DNA of 52,023 nt from a bacterium (lineage in GTDB: Bacteria > Planctomycetota > UBA1135 > UBA2386), in assembly GCA_024743115.1 (NCBI GenBank), contig JANSXC010000035.1, positions 1 through 52,023 of the forward strand. Direction: 5' to 3'. Below, piece by piece: positions 24,976 through 33,896 of this stretch; the first letter of the stretch is position 1; each line of letters begins with the position of its first letter. The position numbers were made by a program, and so were the translations under genes. The notes beneath the pieces are model-generated. The model saw only the letters and a program-made list of their open reading frames with translations. It had not been told where the DNA came from and did no database searches.

Positions 24976-26709
24976 ATGAGAGAAGTCAGCCTGACCCCAC
25001 TCGCGCTCACGAGCGCGCTGCTCCTCCCCCTTGCTGTCACGATCCCGGCGCAGGAAGTCGTCCTGCCGCTCCACGACCTGCTCTTCCAAGCCGAAGAACG
25101 CGAACCCTACCTCGACATCGTGCGCTGCGATCGCCTCGCCGGCAGCCGCCGATTTCGCGGCGAGACCTGGTTCGCGGGCTCGCCGTGGACCGAGGATTTC
25201 AATCGGCTGCGCGACCTCGGCGGCGCCGGCTACTTCACGAGGAATCAGCTCGAAAACCTGTTCCAGAGCCTCGGCCTACCGGACGACGTGCGCATCTGGA
25301 ACCGCAGCCTCGTCGTCCCGGAGCAGGTTGCCGAGGCCGCCAAGACCGTGCTCACGGAACTGCGCGCCGCACTGCCGCCCCGCCTGCAGCTGGTCGTCCG
25401 TCTGACGGAGAAGTCGAAGTTCGGCGAACGCGTCCGACTCGATCGCACGGCCGAGATCGTTCCGGGGCGCCTGCACGTTCTGAGCGACGTGATGCAGACC
25501 GCCGCTGTGCTCGACTACGAGGTCGAGATCGCGCAAGAGGCGTCGATCGCCAACCCGGTGCCCGCCGACGTCCGGTTCGGCACGATGGTCGCGGTGCGCG
25601 CCCAGCTCGCGCCTTCGGGACAGTGGGGCTTGCTCGAGACCGTGGCGCGCTGCGTCGATGGCGACCCCAACGGGCAGATCCCGACGGGCCACTCCGGACT
25701 CGGACCGATCGACCGGGCTCGGATGTCGATCGCCGAGAGCGGACGGGTCGTCATGATGCGCCCGGGCCGCAAGACCGTGCACCGCTGGGGCAACGCCACG
25801 CACACCTACACCCTGCAGCTCGAGACGCAGTGGCAGCTGGCACCGCCGACCAGGGTCGGCGGCCACGACTTCGCGGCGTTCTCGATGCGTGGCGACGCGG
25901 GCGGCTTTCGCAGCGTGCCCGTGCTGCAGGACGGCGACCATGAGCTGAGGTTCGATCCAGAACGCGACGACCCGTGGTCCAACCTCGAAGACATCGCGGG
26001 CTCCGAGGCCCAGTGGATCGACGGCTACGACGACGACGACGCGGTGCACGCCGAACGCTTCGTCGCCGTCGATCGCGCGATGTGGTCCATCGGGGCCGCG
26101 GTCATGCGCTGGTTCGAGTCCAAGTCCGCAGGCCCTGAGATCACGGTGACGTGCTACGACGCACCAGCCGGCGCCGAGTGGTCCGCCGACGGTCAGCCTG
26201 CCGCCGACAGCCGTGTACTTGCCGTGACGCGACTCACTCAGGTCGACGACAGTTGGAGCGCGGCCGCTGTGCGTAGCGATTATTCGGTCATTCGCGACTG
26301 GGACGTCGAGGTCGCGGGCACGGCCCGGATCCCCGACCCGCGCTGCGAACGCGTCGGCGCTGGCGTCGTGTTGAACATCCGGCGCCTCGGCGATCGGTTC
26401 GAACTCGACGGTGAGATCTCGAAGATCGCCGAGCCGGGCCGGAAGGAACTCACCCTCAGTGCCGCCCTGTTCGGACTGGGCAGCAGCAATCCCAATGCGA
26501 CCAACAAGGGCACCGGCACGCAGAGCAAGCTCCCGACGTTCTCGCTGCCGGCCGACGTCGTGCTCGTGGAACACCCGCAAATCTCCCGCGCACGGATTCG
26601 CCTGCAACGCCCGCTCGCGCCGGGCCAGTCCGCGATCTGGCGCGGCTCGGCCAACGGCATCCTGTCCGCAGGTCGCGAGCTCGTGGCGATCATGCAACGC
26701 GCGAAGTAG
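24976..26709 (+). CDS. secreted protein of unknown function
   Basis: This encodes 577 aa with a clear signal peptide (residues 1-25, ending TIPAQE). I do not recognise the family. An N-terminal third (up to about 160) is mixed helical and strand with LTELRAALPPRLQLVVRLTE. A middle part contains paired statements of a strand pattern (RFGTMVAVRAQLAPSGQWGL; RVLAVTRLTQVDDSWSAAAV). An acidic run YDDDDAVHAE lies at about 350. The C-terminal part is beta-rich and ends LSAGRELVAIMQRAK. Divergent from thiG with 116 bp between starts. It ends 85 bp before the glycosyltransferase gene and could share its transcript. Confidence 0.55.
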   Translation: MREVSLTPLALTSALLLPLAVTIPAQEVVLPLHDLLFQAEEREPYLDIVRCDRLAGSRRFRGETWFAGSPWTEDFNRLRDLGGAGYFTRNQLENLFQSLGLPDDVRIWNRSLVVPEQVAEAAKTVLTELRAALPPRLQLVVRLTEKSKFGERVRLDRTAEIVPGRLHVLSDVMQTAAVLDYEVEIAQEASIANPVPADVRFGTMVAVRAQLAPSGQWGLLETVARCVDGDPNGQIPTGHSGLGPIDRARMSIAESGRVVMMRPGRKTVHRWGNATHTYTLQLETQWQLAPPTRVGGHDFAAFSMRGDAGGFRSVPVLQDGDHELRFDPERDDPWSNLEDIAGSEAQWIDGYDDDDAVHAERFVAVDRAMWSIGAAVMRWFESKSAGPEITVTCYDAPAGAEWSADGQPAADSRVLAVTRLTQVDDSWSAAAVRSDYSVIRDWDVEVAGTARIPDPRCERVGAGVVLNIRRLGDRFELDGEISKIAEPGRKELTLSAALFGLGSSNPNATNKGTGTQSKLPTFSLPADVVLVEHPQISRARIRLQRPLAPGQSAIWRGSANGILSAGRELVAIMQRAK

Positions 26710-26794
26710 CTCGGCGGCGCCCCGCAGGCCCTGCCAGCGGCCAGACCTCCACCACCGATTTGACGGCGCCGACCACAGCCGGCAAGGTGCGGTC

Positions 26795-28066
26795 ATGCGG
26801 ATCCTGCTGCTGACCCACGGCCTGCCACCCGAGAGCGTCGGCGGCGTGCAGCAGCACGTCGTCGGCCTCGCCGATGCGCTGGTCCGCGCCGGCCACGACG
26901 TGCACGTGTTCGCACGCGCGACGCTCGCGGATCAGCCGCAGGGCACGCGCGTTCCCGAGTCCGCGGCCACGGCGCCACAGATCACCTGGTGCGCGTACCG
27001 CTGGGAAGGCTGCGACTCGCTCGCCGCGATGTACGAGTCACGCCCGATGGCAGCGGCACTCGCTGAGTTCGTACAAGAACGCGCGGCCGCCGGCGAACGC
27101 TTCGACGTCGCCCACGTCCACCACCTGACGGGCCTGTCGACCGACTGCGTCGCGACGTTGAAGGCCGCGAACGTTCCCGTCGTGCTGACGCTGCACGACT
27201 ACTGGTTGTTCTGCCCGCGCGGTCAGATGTTCCACAAGCGCGAAGAGGTCTGCGAACGCGCGGAGATCGCGCGCTGCAGCGAGTGTCTGCAGCAGACGTT
27301 TCCGTGGTGGTTGAACGCGGAGAACGGGAGCGAACGCGTGCAGTCGATCCACGATCGCGCGCGCGCCGTCCTGCAGGCCGCCGACCGGCTCGTCGTGCCG
27401 AGCCCGCGCGCGATGGCGCCGTTCGTCGAGCTCGGTGTGCCGGCCGAGCGCTTCGTCGCGGTCGAGAACGGCGTCGACACCGGCAACCTGCACGAACTGT
27501 CCGCCGCGACTCCCCATGACGGGCCGCTGCGGCTCGGCTACCTCGGCACCCTCATGGCGAGCAAGGGGCTGCACGTCGCGATCGAAGCCTTGCAGGCGCT
27601 ACCACCCGGCACGGCGACGCTCGAGATCCACGGCAACGCGGTCCCCTACCACGGCGACGAGACGTATCTCAACCGCTGCTTCCAGCGTCTGCAGCCCGGC
27701 GATGGCGTGCGCTACCACGGCCCCTACGGTCTCGCCGAGCTGCCGGCACGCTTCGCGACGATCGACGTGCTCGTCGCGCCAGCGCTGTGGCACGAGGCGT
27801 TCGGCCTGACGGTGCGCGAAGCGCTCGCGGCCGGCCGCCCGGTGCTCGTCAGTCGCGTCGGCGGGCTGCAGGATTCCGTCGAGGACGGCCAACAAGGCTT
27901 CGTATTGCCACCGGGCGACGTCTCGGCCTGGACAGCTGCGATTCAGCGGCTCGCCGACGACCGCGAACTCGTCACCCGCCTCGCCGCGGGCGCCCGCAGC
28001 CGCGCCCGATCGTTTCACGACATGGCGCACCAGCTGCTCGGCATCTACGATGAGGTCCGTGCCTGA
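26795..28066 (+). CDS. GT4-family glycosyltransferase
   Basis: This encodes 423 aa. The ATG at 26795 opens MRILLLTHGLPPESVGGVQQ, the standard GT-B start with a glycine-rich acceptor loop. The C-terminal donor half shows VENGVDTGNL, GYLGTLMASKGLHVAIEALQ and the E-x7-E motif E334-AFGLTVR-E342 that holds the nucleotide sugar. Four cysteines at 140, 153, 161 and 164 (the last two as CSEC) sit in the N-terminal half as in a GT4 subgroup and may bind zinc. It probably adds a sugar to an envelope polysaccharide or lipid on the cytoplasmic face. Specificity is unknown. Confidence 0.88.
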   Translation: MRILLLTHGLPPESVGGVQQHVVGLADALVRAGHDVHVFARATLADQPQGTRVPESAATAPQITWCAYRWEGCDSLAAMYESRPMAAALAEFVQERAAAGERFDVAHVHHLTGLSTDCVATLKAANVPVVLTLHDYWLFCPRGQMFHKREEVCERAEIARCSECLQQTFPWWLNAENGSERVQSIHDRARAVLQAADRLVVPSPRAMAPFVELGVPAERFVAVENGVDTGNLHELSAATPHDGPLRLGYLGTLMASKGLHVAIEALQALPPGTATLEIHGNAVPYHGDETYLNRCFQRLQPGDGVRYHGPYGLAELPARFATIDVLVAPALWHEAFGLTVREALAAGRPVLVSRVGGLQDSVEDGQQGFVLPPGDVSAWTAAIQRLADDRELVTRLAAGARSRARSFHDMAHQLLGIYDEVRA

Positions 28067-28116
28067 GCCCGGACGATCGACTACGGTTGCCTCCTGGCTG
28101 TTGCGGCCGACCGAAC

Positions 28117-28145
28117 TTGACCCGAACCACCCCGCTTCCTAGTCT
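28117..28145 (+). promoter_or_regulatory. candidate sigma70-type promoter for the TPR-alphaCTD gene
   Basis: TTGACC (28117-28122) and TAGTCT (28140-28145) are separated by exactly 17 nt. The -35 matches five of six consensus bases and the -10 four of six. Transcription would start near 28152, leaving a leader of about 105 nt before the ATG at 28257. A perfect 12-bp palindrome follows at 28169-28180. Confidence 0.45.
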
Positions 28146-28168
28146 CTTCGCCCCGAATCACCGGTCCG

Positions 28169-28180
28169 TCCCGGCCGGGA
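28169..28180. promoter_or_regulatory. perfect 12-bp palindrome in the leader of the TPR-alphaCTD gene
   Basis: TCCCGGCCGGGA reads the same on both strands. It lies about 17-28 nt downstream of the predicted transcription start, a usual position for a repressor site. It could instead form a small hairpin in RNA. Confidence 0.3.
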
Positions 28181-28256
28181 GCGTTCGTCGGCAAGTGGCC
28201 GTCGGCGTTCGGGATACTGCAAGGGACACCAAGCGCCCGATGGCGCCAGGATATCG

Positions 28257-29582
28257 ATGACGGACATGACGGACACCGTGCCCGAAGAATCACCCAGCTC
28301 GATCGACCCCTCTACTCTGCTCGGGGGCGAGATGACCCCGACCAAGCTCGAAGAGTTCAAGTCGGCCGTGTTCAAGAACGTGAACACGGTGGAGCAGCTG
28401 CGTGACTGGTTGACGAGCCCGATGGCGCGCGGCGCCAATCGCGGCTACGCGGTCTGGGCGCTCGGGCGCCACGCCGAGGCGATCGAACTGCTCGGCAGCG
28501 AGAGCAGCAACCCGGCCGTGGCACTCTGCCTGGCCACGAGCCACGCGACGCTCGGCAACATCACCGAGGTCGAGAACGTCCTGCCCAACCGCAAGACCGA
28601 CGCCGCTCAGGCGCTCGCCTGGCTGCGCGCGCTCGATGCGGTCGCGGACAGCGAACGACTGGCAGCCGACCTCACGGCGCTGAACGCGCACCTCGGCGAA
28701 ACGGATCGCAAGTACTTCGAGGGCCGCGTGCACGAGCTCAACCACGAGACCGAAGCGGCGATCGCGTGCTACGACGACGTGCTCGCGCTCGACGACAGCC
28801 ACAAGCACGCGCTGTTCCGCCTCGCGGTCAACGTCGACCTGCGCGGTGAGGACGAAGAGGCCCGCGAGCTCTACGAGCGCGCGCTGATGGCGCCACCGGT
28901 CAACACCGCCTGCGTGATGAACCTCGGCATCCTCTACGAGGACATCGGCAACTACCGCCGTGCGATGCAGTGCTTCGACCTCGCGCTGCAGGCCGACCCG
29001 GAGAACTCGCGCGCGCGCCTGTATCGCCGTGACGCGGCCGCCGCGCTCAACATGTACTACGACGAGGACCAGGAGCGCCGCGACGACAAGCGCAACAAGC
29101 TCCTGCGCACGCCGATCAACGACTTCGAGTTGTCGGTCCGGTCGCGCAACTGCCTCGCGAAGATGAACATCCGCACGCTAGGCGACCTGGTCAAGAAGAC
29201 CGAGGCCGAGCTGCTGAGCTACAAGAACTTCGGCGAGACCTCCCTCAACGAAATAAAGGAGATCCTCAAGAACAAGGGCCTCCGCCTCGGCATGACGGCC
29301 GACGAGCTCATGAACCGCGACCTCGGCGAATCGAGCGAGCCGGCGATGAAGCCCGAAGAGGCCCCGGATCCGAACAGCCCCGACCCGATGCGTCGCCCGA
29401 TCACGGAGCTCGACCTGTCGGTCCGCAGCCGCCGCATCGTCGACCTGCTGAAGATCCGCACGATCGGCGACCTCGCGAACAAGACCGAGGCCGAACTGCT
29501 CGCCTGCCCGAACTTCGGCCAGACCTCGCTCAACGAGATCAAGACGAAGCTCGACGAGTTCGGTCTGTCGCTGCGCGGCTGA
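28257..29582 (+). CDS. TPR protein with two tandem RNA polymerase alpha C-terminal domains
   Basis: This encodes 441 aa. Residues 1-60 are a polar lead-in. About 60-275 are TPR-type helices (YFEGRVHELNHETEAAIACY; MNLGILYEDIGNYRRAMQCF). Two domains homologous to the C-terminal DNA-binding domain of RNA polymerase alpha follow, at about 288-347 and 383-440. Domain 1 has FELSVRSRNCLAKMNIRTLG and YKNFGETSLNEIKEIL; R295, N298 and C299 match E. coli R265, N268 and C269, key UP-element contacts. Domain 2 keeps R390 but has R393-I394 in place of the Asn-Cys pair. This is not rpoA itself, as no alpha N-terminal domain is present. It may link TPR-mediated protein contacts to DNA, but the role is unknown. 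Confidence 0.9.
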   Translation: MTDMTDTVPEESPSSIDPSTLLGGEMTPTKLEEFKSAVFKNVNTVEQLRDWLTSPMARGANRGYAVWALGRHAEAIELLGSESSNPAVALCLATSHATLGNITEVENVLPNRKTDAAQALAWLRALDAVADSERLAADLTALNAHLGETDRKYFEGRVHELNHETEAAIACYDDVLALDDSHKHALFRLAVNVDLRGEDEEARELYERALMAPPVNTACVMNLGILYEDIGNYRRAMQCFDLALQADPENSRARLYRRDAAAALNMYYDEDQERRDDKRNKLLRTPINDFELSVRSRNCLAKMNIRTLGDLVKKTEAELLSYKNFGETSLNEIKEILKNKGLRLGMTADELMNRDLGESSEPAMKPEEAPDPNSPDPMRRPITELDLSVRSRRIVDLLKIRTIGDLANKTEAELLACPNFGQTSLNEIKTKLDEFGLSLRG

Positions 29583-29598
29583 TCGCCGCGCGCGACCC

Positions 29599-30447
29599 AT
29601 GAGGCCGGCGCGTAGCACTGTTCTTCTGCTCGCGCTCGCCGGCTGCGTCATCGCGGCCGGCCTCGTCTGGCTGCTCCTCCATCGAGAGGGCCCGGACAAC
29701 GCCCTCTCGCCGCCCCGAACGACCGCTGGCGCAGCCCCCAATCCGAACCCGACCGTCGGGTCCGAAGAACGGCCGCCCGACCGCGAACGGTATCCGGCAA
29801 CCGCCGCCGCAGCACCCGCGCCAGCAGGCCCGGAAGGCGCGGCAAGCGAACCCACGGTCGCCCCGTCGGAGTCGACGCCGACCGACTACGCTCTGCGCAG
29901 CCACCTCGAAGACCGTCTGCACGAGCTGCTCGACCGGCCGGCGAAGCAGCCCGCGAATCGTCACGGCGCGACCCAAATCGCCGACTCCGGTTTCAACCCG
30001 AAGAAGAAGCAGCTGTCGGAGCATGCGCTGCGCGAGCTGCAGACTCTGATCGACGGTTTCGACGACCGCGAACTCGAACTGAGCCGCCAGAGCAAACGCA
30101 TCCGGAAGGCAGCGCTGTACGCGGCGCTGAAGAACGGACAGGTCGAGACCATCGAACTCGGACCGAACCCGGGCACCGACGACCCGGCGCGGGCAACCGC
30201 GTTCGTCGAACGGTCCGGCCGCCTCACCCGCGCGGCCATCGCCCGGCTGAGTGAAGACCTCGGGCAGAGGGGCACGGACTGGTACGCGCTGCAGCAGCGG
30301 ACGTTCTACCCCGACGCGATCTCGCGCGAGAACATCGTCTGGTTCCGCTGTTCCGACTGCCCCGAACTGGCGCCTCTCCGCGCCGCTCGATCAGCGCTCC
30401 GCACCGAACGAAACCGCGCCTACTTCCGATTCTTCCGCGAACGTTAG
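29599..30447 (+). CDS. membrane-anchored protein of unknown function
   Basis: This encodes 282 aa. One N-terminal membrane segment (STVLLLALAGCVIAAGLVWL) is followed by a Pro/Ala/Thr-rich linker to about residue 100. A charged helical domain then runs to the end (HALRELQTLIDGFDDRELEL; RTFYPDAISRENIVWFRCSD). I recognise no family. It starts 16 nt after the TPR-alphaCTD gene and is probably co-transcribed with it. Its stop codon overlaps the stop of the convergent gene at 30444. Confidence 0.6.
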   Translation: MRPARSTVLLLALAGCVIAAGLVWLLLHREGPDNALSPPRTTAGAAPNPNPTVGSEERPPDRERYPATAAAAPAPAGPEGAASEPTVAPSESTPTDYALRSHLEDRLHELLDRPAKQPANRHGATQIADSGFNPKKKQLSEHALRELQTLIDGFDDRELELSRQSKRIRKAALYAALKNGQVETIELGPNPGTDDPARATAFVERSGRLTRAAIARLSEDLGQRGTDWYALQQRTFYPDAISRENIVWFRCSDCPELAPLRAARSALRTERNRAYFRFFRER

Positions 30448-30779
30448 CCGCGCAGCTGCCGCTCGAACTCCGCGACGTCGCGCAGCTCACGCAGGTACTC
30501 CACCACGTTCTTCTTGTTCTTGCCCCAGTCCAGACACTGAGTGGGCAGACGGCAGCGACTCTCGACCGCGAGGCTGCCCGGCGACACCTCGCGCACGATC
30601 AGCCGCTCCCCCCAACTCAACAGGTTGGCGCCAACCCTCGCTTCGAGCTCGGTGTCGGTGCGGGTTGCGACGCTCCAGCCGAGGCGTTCGCACGCGCCAA
30701 CGGCAATGTCCAAAGCCGGAACGCCGGGCACGACGAGGTCGATGTCTTCACGGTGACGCGCGGGGAATCCGAAAGCCAT
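30444..30779 (-). CDS. small conserved protein of unknown function
   Basis: This encodes 111 aa. The ATG at 30779 was chosen because it opens a compact domain; the frame is open 11 codons further. The C-terminal half has a recognisable conserved pattern: LLSWGERLIVREV, then SRCRLPTQCLDWGKNKKNVV. I recall similar sequences as conserved hypotheticals in other phyla, but no function. It lies 29 nt downstream of the SAHH-like gene and is probably in its operon. Its TAA shares 3 bp with the TAG of the convergent gene ending at 30447. Confidence 0.6.
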   Translation of the reverse strand: MAFGFPARHREDIDLVVPGVPALDIAVGACERLGWSVATRTDTELEARVGANLLSWGERLIVREVSPGSLAVESRCRLPTQCLDWGKNKKNVVEYLRELRDVAEFERQLRG

Positions 30780-30808
30780 GGTCTGCTCCGAGTTATACGA
30801 CCGCGGCG

Positions 30809-32092
30809 TCAACTCGCGAACACCGGATGCTGGTAGCCGTGAATCCGAAGGTGGTCAGCGTAGGCCTGCATGAGCCAGTCCTCGCGCTCGCTGCCCAGCG
30901 GCACCCAACCGCAACGGGACTCGCCGACCGCCTGCAGCGCCGCGGAGCACATGGTAGTCGTCGTGAGCTGAATGAGTTCCACGGGTGCTGCGGCAAGCAG
31001 GCCGTTGAGATTGAGCGGGAAGCCGCCGTTGCAGATCGTGATGCGCCGGCCACGCCAGTCGAGTTCGATGTCGTCATGGATCGCGTGCAGGTCCGCGGGT
31101 GCCCGCCAGAGCGTGTCAGCCTGTTCGGGATCGAGCGCCGCGGCCGCGAACTCCTCGCGCGCGAACTCGACCGAGCCCGACGAGACGCTCACGAGGATCG
31201 CATGGTCCGCGAGCATGCCGACGTTCTCGGGCCCGAACGAGCGACGGCCCGTGGCACCGATGACGAGATCGAACGGGCCAACGACACCAGCGAGATCGCC
31301 CGCCACGAAACCGTCGGATCGCGCCGTCGCCACCGCTGCAGGATCGGATTCACCGATCACGAACGTGCAGTTCGGCAGCGCCTCTCGGGCGAGCACCTCG
31401 ACGAGCGAACGGCCAATCGTGCCGTAACCGAGCACGAGACAACGCCGCGCGGCCGCCACTTCGGGCCGGGCGTCCGCGAGGTCGAGCAGCGCCGCGCGAA
31501 TCGTGTGGGCGATGATCGCAGGCTCGAGTCGTTGCTTGGGACGCGAACGCGCGACATCCACGACCGGGAAGCGCTGTGCCATCGCCATGAGCTCGGGCCG
31601 CAAGCTGCATTTGATGTGGCCACGCGTCGTCTGCTCGACGATCGCGAGTCGCACCGCGGCGTCGGGCTGCAACGTGGTCAGGGCATCGAGCGCGTAGGCA
31701 CCGTCATCGAGCACGAGCACGGGGCGACCGTCGGCGAGCAACGGGCGCAATACATCGATCGCGCGCGCGACCTGATAGCGATCGTAGTCCTGATCCAGCC
31801 GCAGATCGTGCACGTGCAGGTTGGACAGCGGCACGCCCGCACGTTCGACCTCGGCCACGGTCACCGGATGCGCGGTGTAAGGGATGTCGAGCCAGTGCAC
31901 GTCGCTCGGTTTGGCCCCGAGCGCGATCAATGCCTTCGGCAACGGGATCTGGTTGTTGAACTGATGCTGGATCAACAAGACCTGCCAGCCGTGGAACGGC
32001 TGCGACGCGGTCGTCGACTCCGCGGCAACGAGCGCATCGAGCATCGGCAGCCGATCGATCGGCACCTGCGGCAGGTTTCGGAAGCGCACCAT
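30809..32092 (-). CDS. S-adenosylhomocysteine-hydrolase-like NAD-binding protein
   Basis: This encodes 427 aa. The central part has the adenosylhomocysteinase fold signature: RLAIVEQTTRGHIK resembles the EETTTG region, and RCLVLGYGTIGRSLVEVLA is the Rossmann NAD loop. DLVIGATGRRSFGPENVGML and LVSVSSGSVEFAREEF follow the family pattern. The substrate Lys/Asp segment of true enzymes (the N-D-x-x-x-K-x-x-x-D-N region) reads VVDVARSRPKQRLEPAI here. The N-terminal substrate domain is also unusual. It is therefore a divergent relative that may not hydrolyse SAH. It is followed closely by the small gene at 30444. Confidence 0.7.
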   Translation of the reverse strand: MVRFRNLPQVPIDRLPMLDALVAAESTTASQPFHGWQVLLIQHQFNNQIPLPKALIALGAKPSDVHWLDIPYTAHPVTVAEVERAGVPLSNLHVHDLRLDQDYDRYQVARAIDVLRPLLADGRPVLVLDDGAYALDALTTLQPDAAVRLAIVEQTTRGHIKCSLRPELMAMAQRFPVVDVARSRPKQRLEPAIIAHTIRAALLDLADARPEVAAARRCLVLGYGTIGRSLVEVLAREALPNCTFVIGESDPAAVATARSDGFVAGDLAGVVGPFDLVIGATGRRSFGPENVGMLADHAILVSVSSGSVEFAREEFAAAALDPEQADTLWRAPADLHAIHDDIELDWRGRRITICNGGFPLNLNGLLAAAPVELIQLTTTTMCSAALQAVGESRCGWVPLGSEREDWLMQAYADHLRIHGYQHPVFAS

Positions 32093-32258
32093 GGCGCGGT
32101 CAGGTTACGCGCGCACTCGACGGATGCCGGGCACACGGGCGCGAAGTTTCGTGAAGCACCTCGTGACAAACGACGGGCCACGTCGCCTTCGAGGCGAATG
32201 GCTTGCGCATCGCGAGCCCACGACAACCGGCCACAACGGCCCTTCCAAGGACAAGACA

Positions 32259-32576
32259 ATGCTTCGCACTCTCCTCATCAGCATCAGCCTCATCGCCCCG
32301 ATCGCCGCTGCTTCGATCACCCCCGCCGACCTCGGTAACGAGTTCGCCATCCAGGATCCCAAGCCCGCGCAGCGCAAGTTCGAGACCGCGTCGACGCGCA
32401 TCGCGACGCCGGAAAACGAACAGTGGTTCAGCGAACTCATCGACCTCAACCCCGGCTGCACGGTTGTCGTCGTCGGCCACGGCATCGCGGTCAGCAAGAC
32501 CGGCGGTCTCACGCTCCCGGCCGGCGACCCGCCCGCCGACGTCGTCTTCAGCGACCCGGTCGGCGGCGGCCGATAA
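32259..32576 (+). CDS. small secreted protein
   Basis: This encodes 105 aa. The ATG at 32259 has a good ribosome binding site (AAGGA, 7 nt upstream) and opens a signal peptide (MLRTLLISISLIAPIAAASI). The mature part of about 85 residues has a strand-rich stretch with PGCTVVVVGHGIAVS and ends in GGGR. There is one cysteine. No family is recognised. It lies 66 bp before ruvA. Confidence 0.6.
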   Translation: MLRTLLISISLIAPIAAASITPADLGNEFAIQDPKPAQRKFETASTRIATPENEQWFSELIDLNPGCTVVVVGHGIAVSKTGGLTLPAGDPPADVVFSDPVGGGR

Positions 32577-32642
32577 CGGCGAAACCGCGGCTCGGCAACC
32601 CGCCGTTCTCGAACGCGCCGCCCCCGGTTATAGGTGGCGGCC

Positions 32643-33236
32643 ATGTACGACCACCTGCGCGGAGAAATCGTCGAGAAGCACGCCTCTCGCGTCGTCGTGC
32701 TCTGCGGCGGCGTCGGCTACGAGTGCCGGATCTCGCTGAGCACCGCCACCGAGCTCGCCGTCGGGCAGGTCCAGCAGGTGTTCACGATCCTGCACGTCGT
32801 CGACGGCACGCCGTCACTGCTCGGGTTCTCGACGCCGGCCGAACGCGAACTCGCGCGCCGCGTCCTCGGCGTCAGCGGCGTTGGACCATCGATCGCGCTC
32901 GCGTTGCTGAGCGTCTACGCGCCGACCGAACTCGCCGCGACCATCGCACGGAGCGACGCCGCCGCCCTGAAGCGCGTGAAGGGCGTTGGTCAGAAAACGG
33001 CCGAACGCTTGTGCCTCGAGCTGCGCGAGATCATGCCGAAGCTCGACCTCGGCGTGCCGAGCGATGAACCGACCGCAGTGATCCCGAGCCAGTCGGCCAA
33101 CGACGCAATCGCCGCCCTCGTCACGCTCGGCTACACGGAGAAGGATGCGCGCACCAAGGTGCAGAAGGCGCAGAACGCGGCCGCGGGCCCCGACGCCGAC
33201 ACCGAAACCCTTGTCAAGACGGTGCTGCAGATGTGA
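32643..33236 (+). CDS. ruvA: Holliday junction helicase subunit RuvA
   Basis: This encodes 197 aa, normal length. RuvA binds four-way DNA junctions as a tetramer and loads the RuvB motor. Domain I begins MYDHLRGEIVEKHASRVVVL. Domain II has two helix-hairpin-helix motifs, VLGVSGVGPSIALALL (about 74-89) and VKGVGQKTAERLCLEL (about 112-127). Domain III, the RuvB-contacting part, is about 150-197 (SANDAIAALVTLGYTEKDAR). An in-frame GTG lies three codons upstream. ruvB and ruvC are not in the window. Confidence 0.95.
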   Translation: MYDHLRGEIVEKHASRVVVLCGGVGYECRISLSTATELAVGQVQQVFTILHVVDGTPSLLGFSTPAERELARRVLGVSGVGPSIALALLSVYAPTELAATIARSDAAALKRVKGVGQKTAERLCLELREIMPKLDLGVPSDEPTAVIPSQSANDAIAALVTLGYTEKDARTKVQKAQNAAAGPDADTETLVKTVLQM

Positions 33237-33341
33237 CGGGCTGCTCACAGGGCGCCCGCGCCGGCAGTTTTCGCAGGTTTGCCAGGTACCCTGAACGAGT
33301 TCGGTCGGTCTCTCCGCGTGACCGAGCTGACCCTACCCACC

Positions 33342-33896
33342 ATGGCCGAGCCGAAAGCGCCGCAGCCGAGACCCGCCGCCGCGACAGCGCCCCGCGTCGA
33401 CCCCGCCGGCTTCATCGCCGCGCATCAGGCCGGTATCTGGCGCTACCTTCGCCTCCTCGGCGCCCCCGCAACCGAAGCCGACGATGTCGTACAGGACACG
33501 TTCCTGACGTTCCTCCGGCGCCACGAGGCTCGCGCCGACGCCACTCCGCTGCTGCGAACGATCGCCCGTGGGCTCTGGATCGATCGGCAACGCTGGCTTG
33601 CTCGCCGGCGCGCGGTCGAGCGCGCCGCGGCGGTCGACGAACTGCTGGCGCCCGAGTCCGGCCGCGACGATCCGACGATGACGGGTTGGCTCGCGGCACT
33701 GGCGAGCTGTCGCGAATCGCTCGCGCCGCGCACGCAGCGCGCCCTCGACCTCGCCTACCGCGACGGCCTCGGCCGCCAGCGTATCGCCGATGAACTCGGC
33801 GTCGCGGCCAACACCGTCCGCAACCTGCTCGCCCGCACTCGTCAAAGCCTGCGCGAATGCATCGACCGCAAGACCAACCAGGAAGAGCACCGATGA
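33342..33896 (+). CDS. ECF-family RNA polymerase sigma factor
   Basis: This encodes 184 aa from the ATG at 33342; a TTG further upstream in frame is less likely. Region 2 is about 22-92 (GIWRYLRLLGAPATEADDVV, then QDTFLTFLRR). Region 4 is about 115-172 (LAPRTQRALDLAYRDGLGRQ; IADELGVAANTVRNLLART). Its TGA overlaps the ATG of the next gene (33893), a membrane protein that is the natural candidate for its regulator. Confidence 0.87.
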   Translation: MAEPKAPQPRPAAATAPRVDPAGFIAAHQAGIWRYLRLLGAPATEADDVVQDTFLTFLRRHEARADATPLLRTIARGLWIDRQRWLARRRAVERAAAVDELLAPESGRDDPTMTGWLAALASCRESLAPRTQRALDLAYRDGLGRQRIADELGVAANTVRNLLARTRQSLRECIDRKTNQEEHR

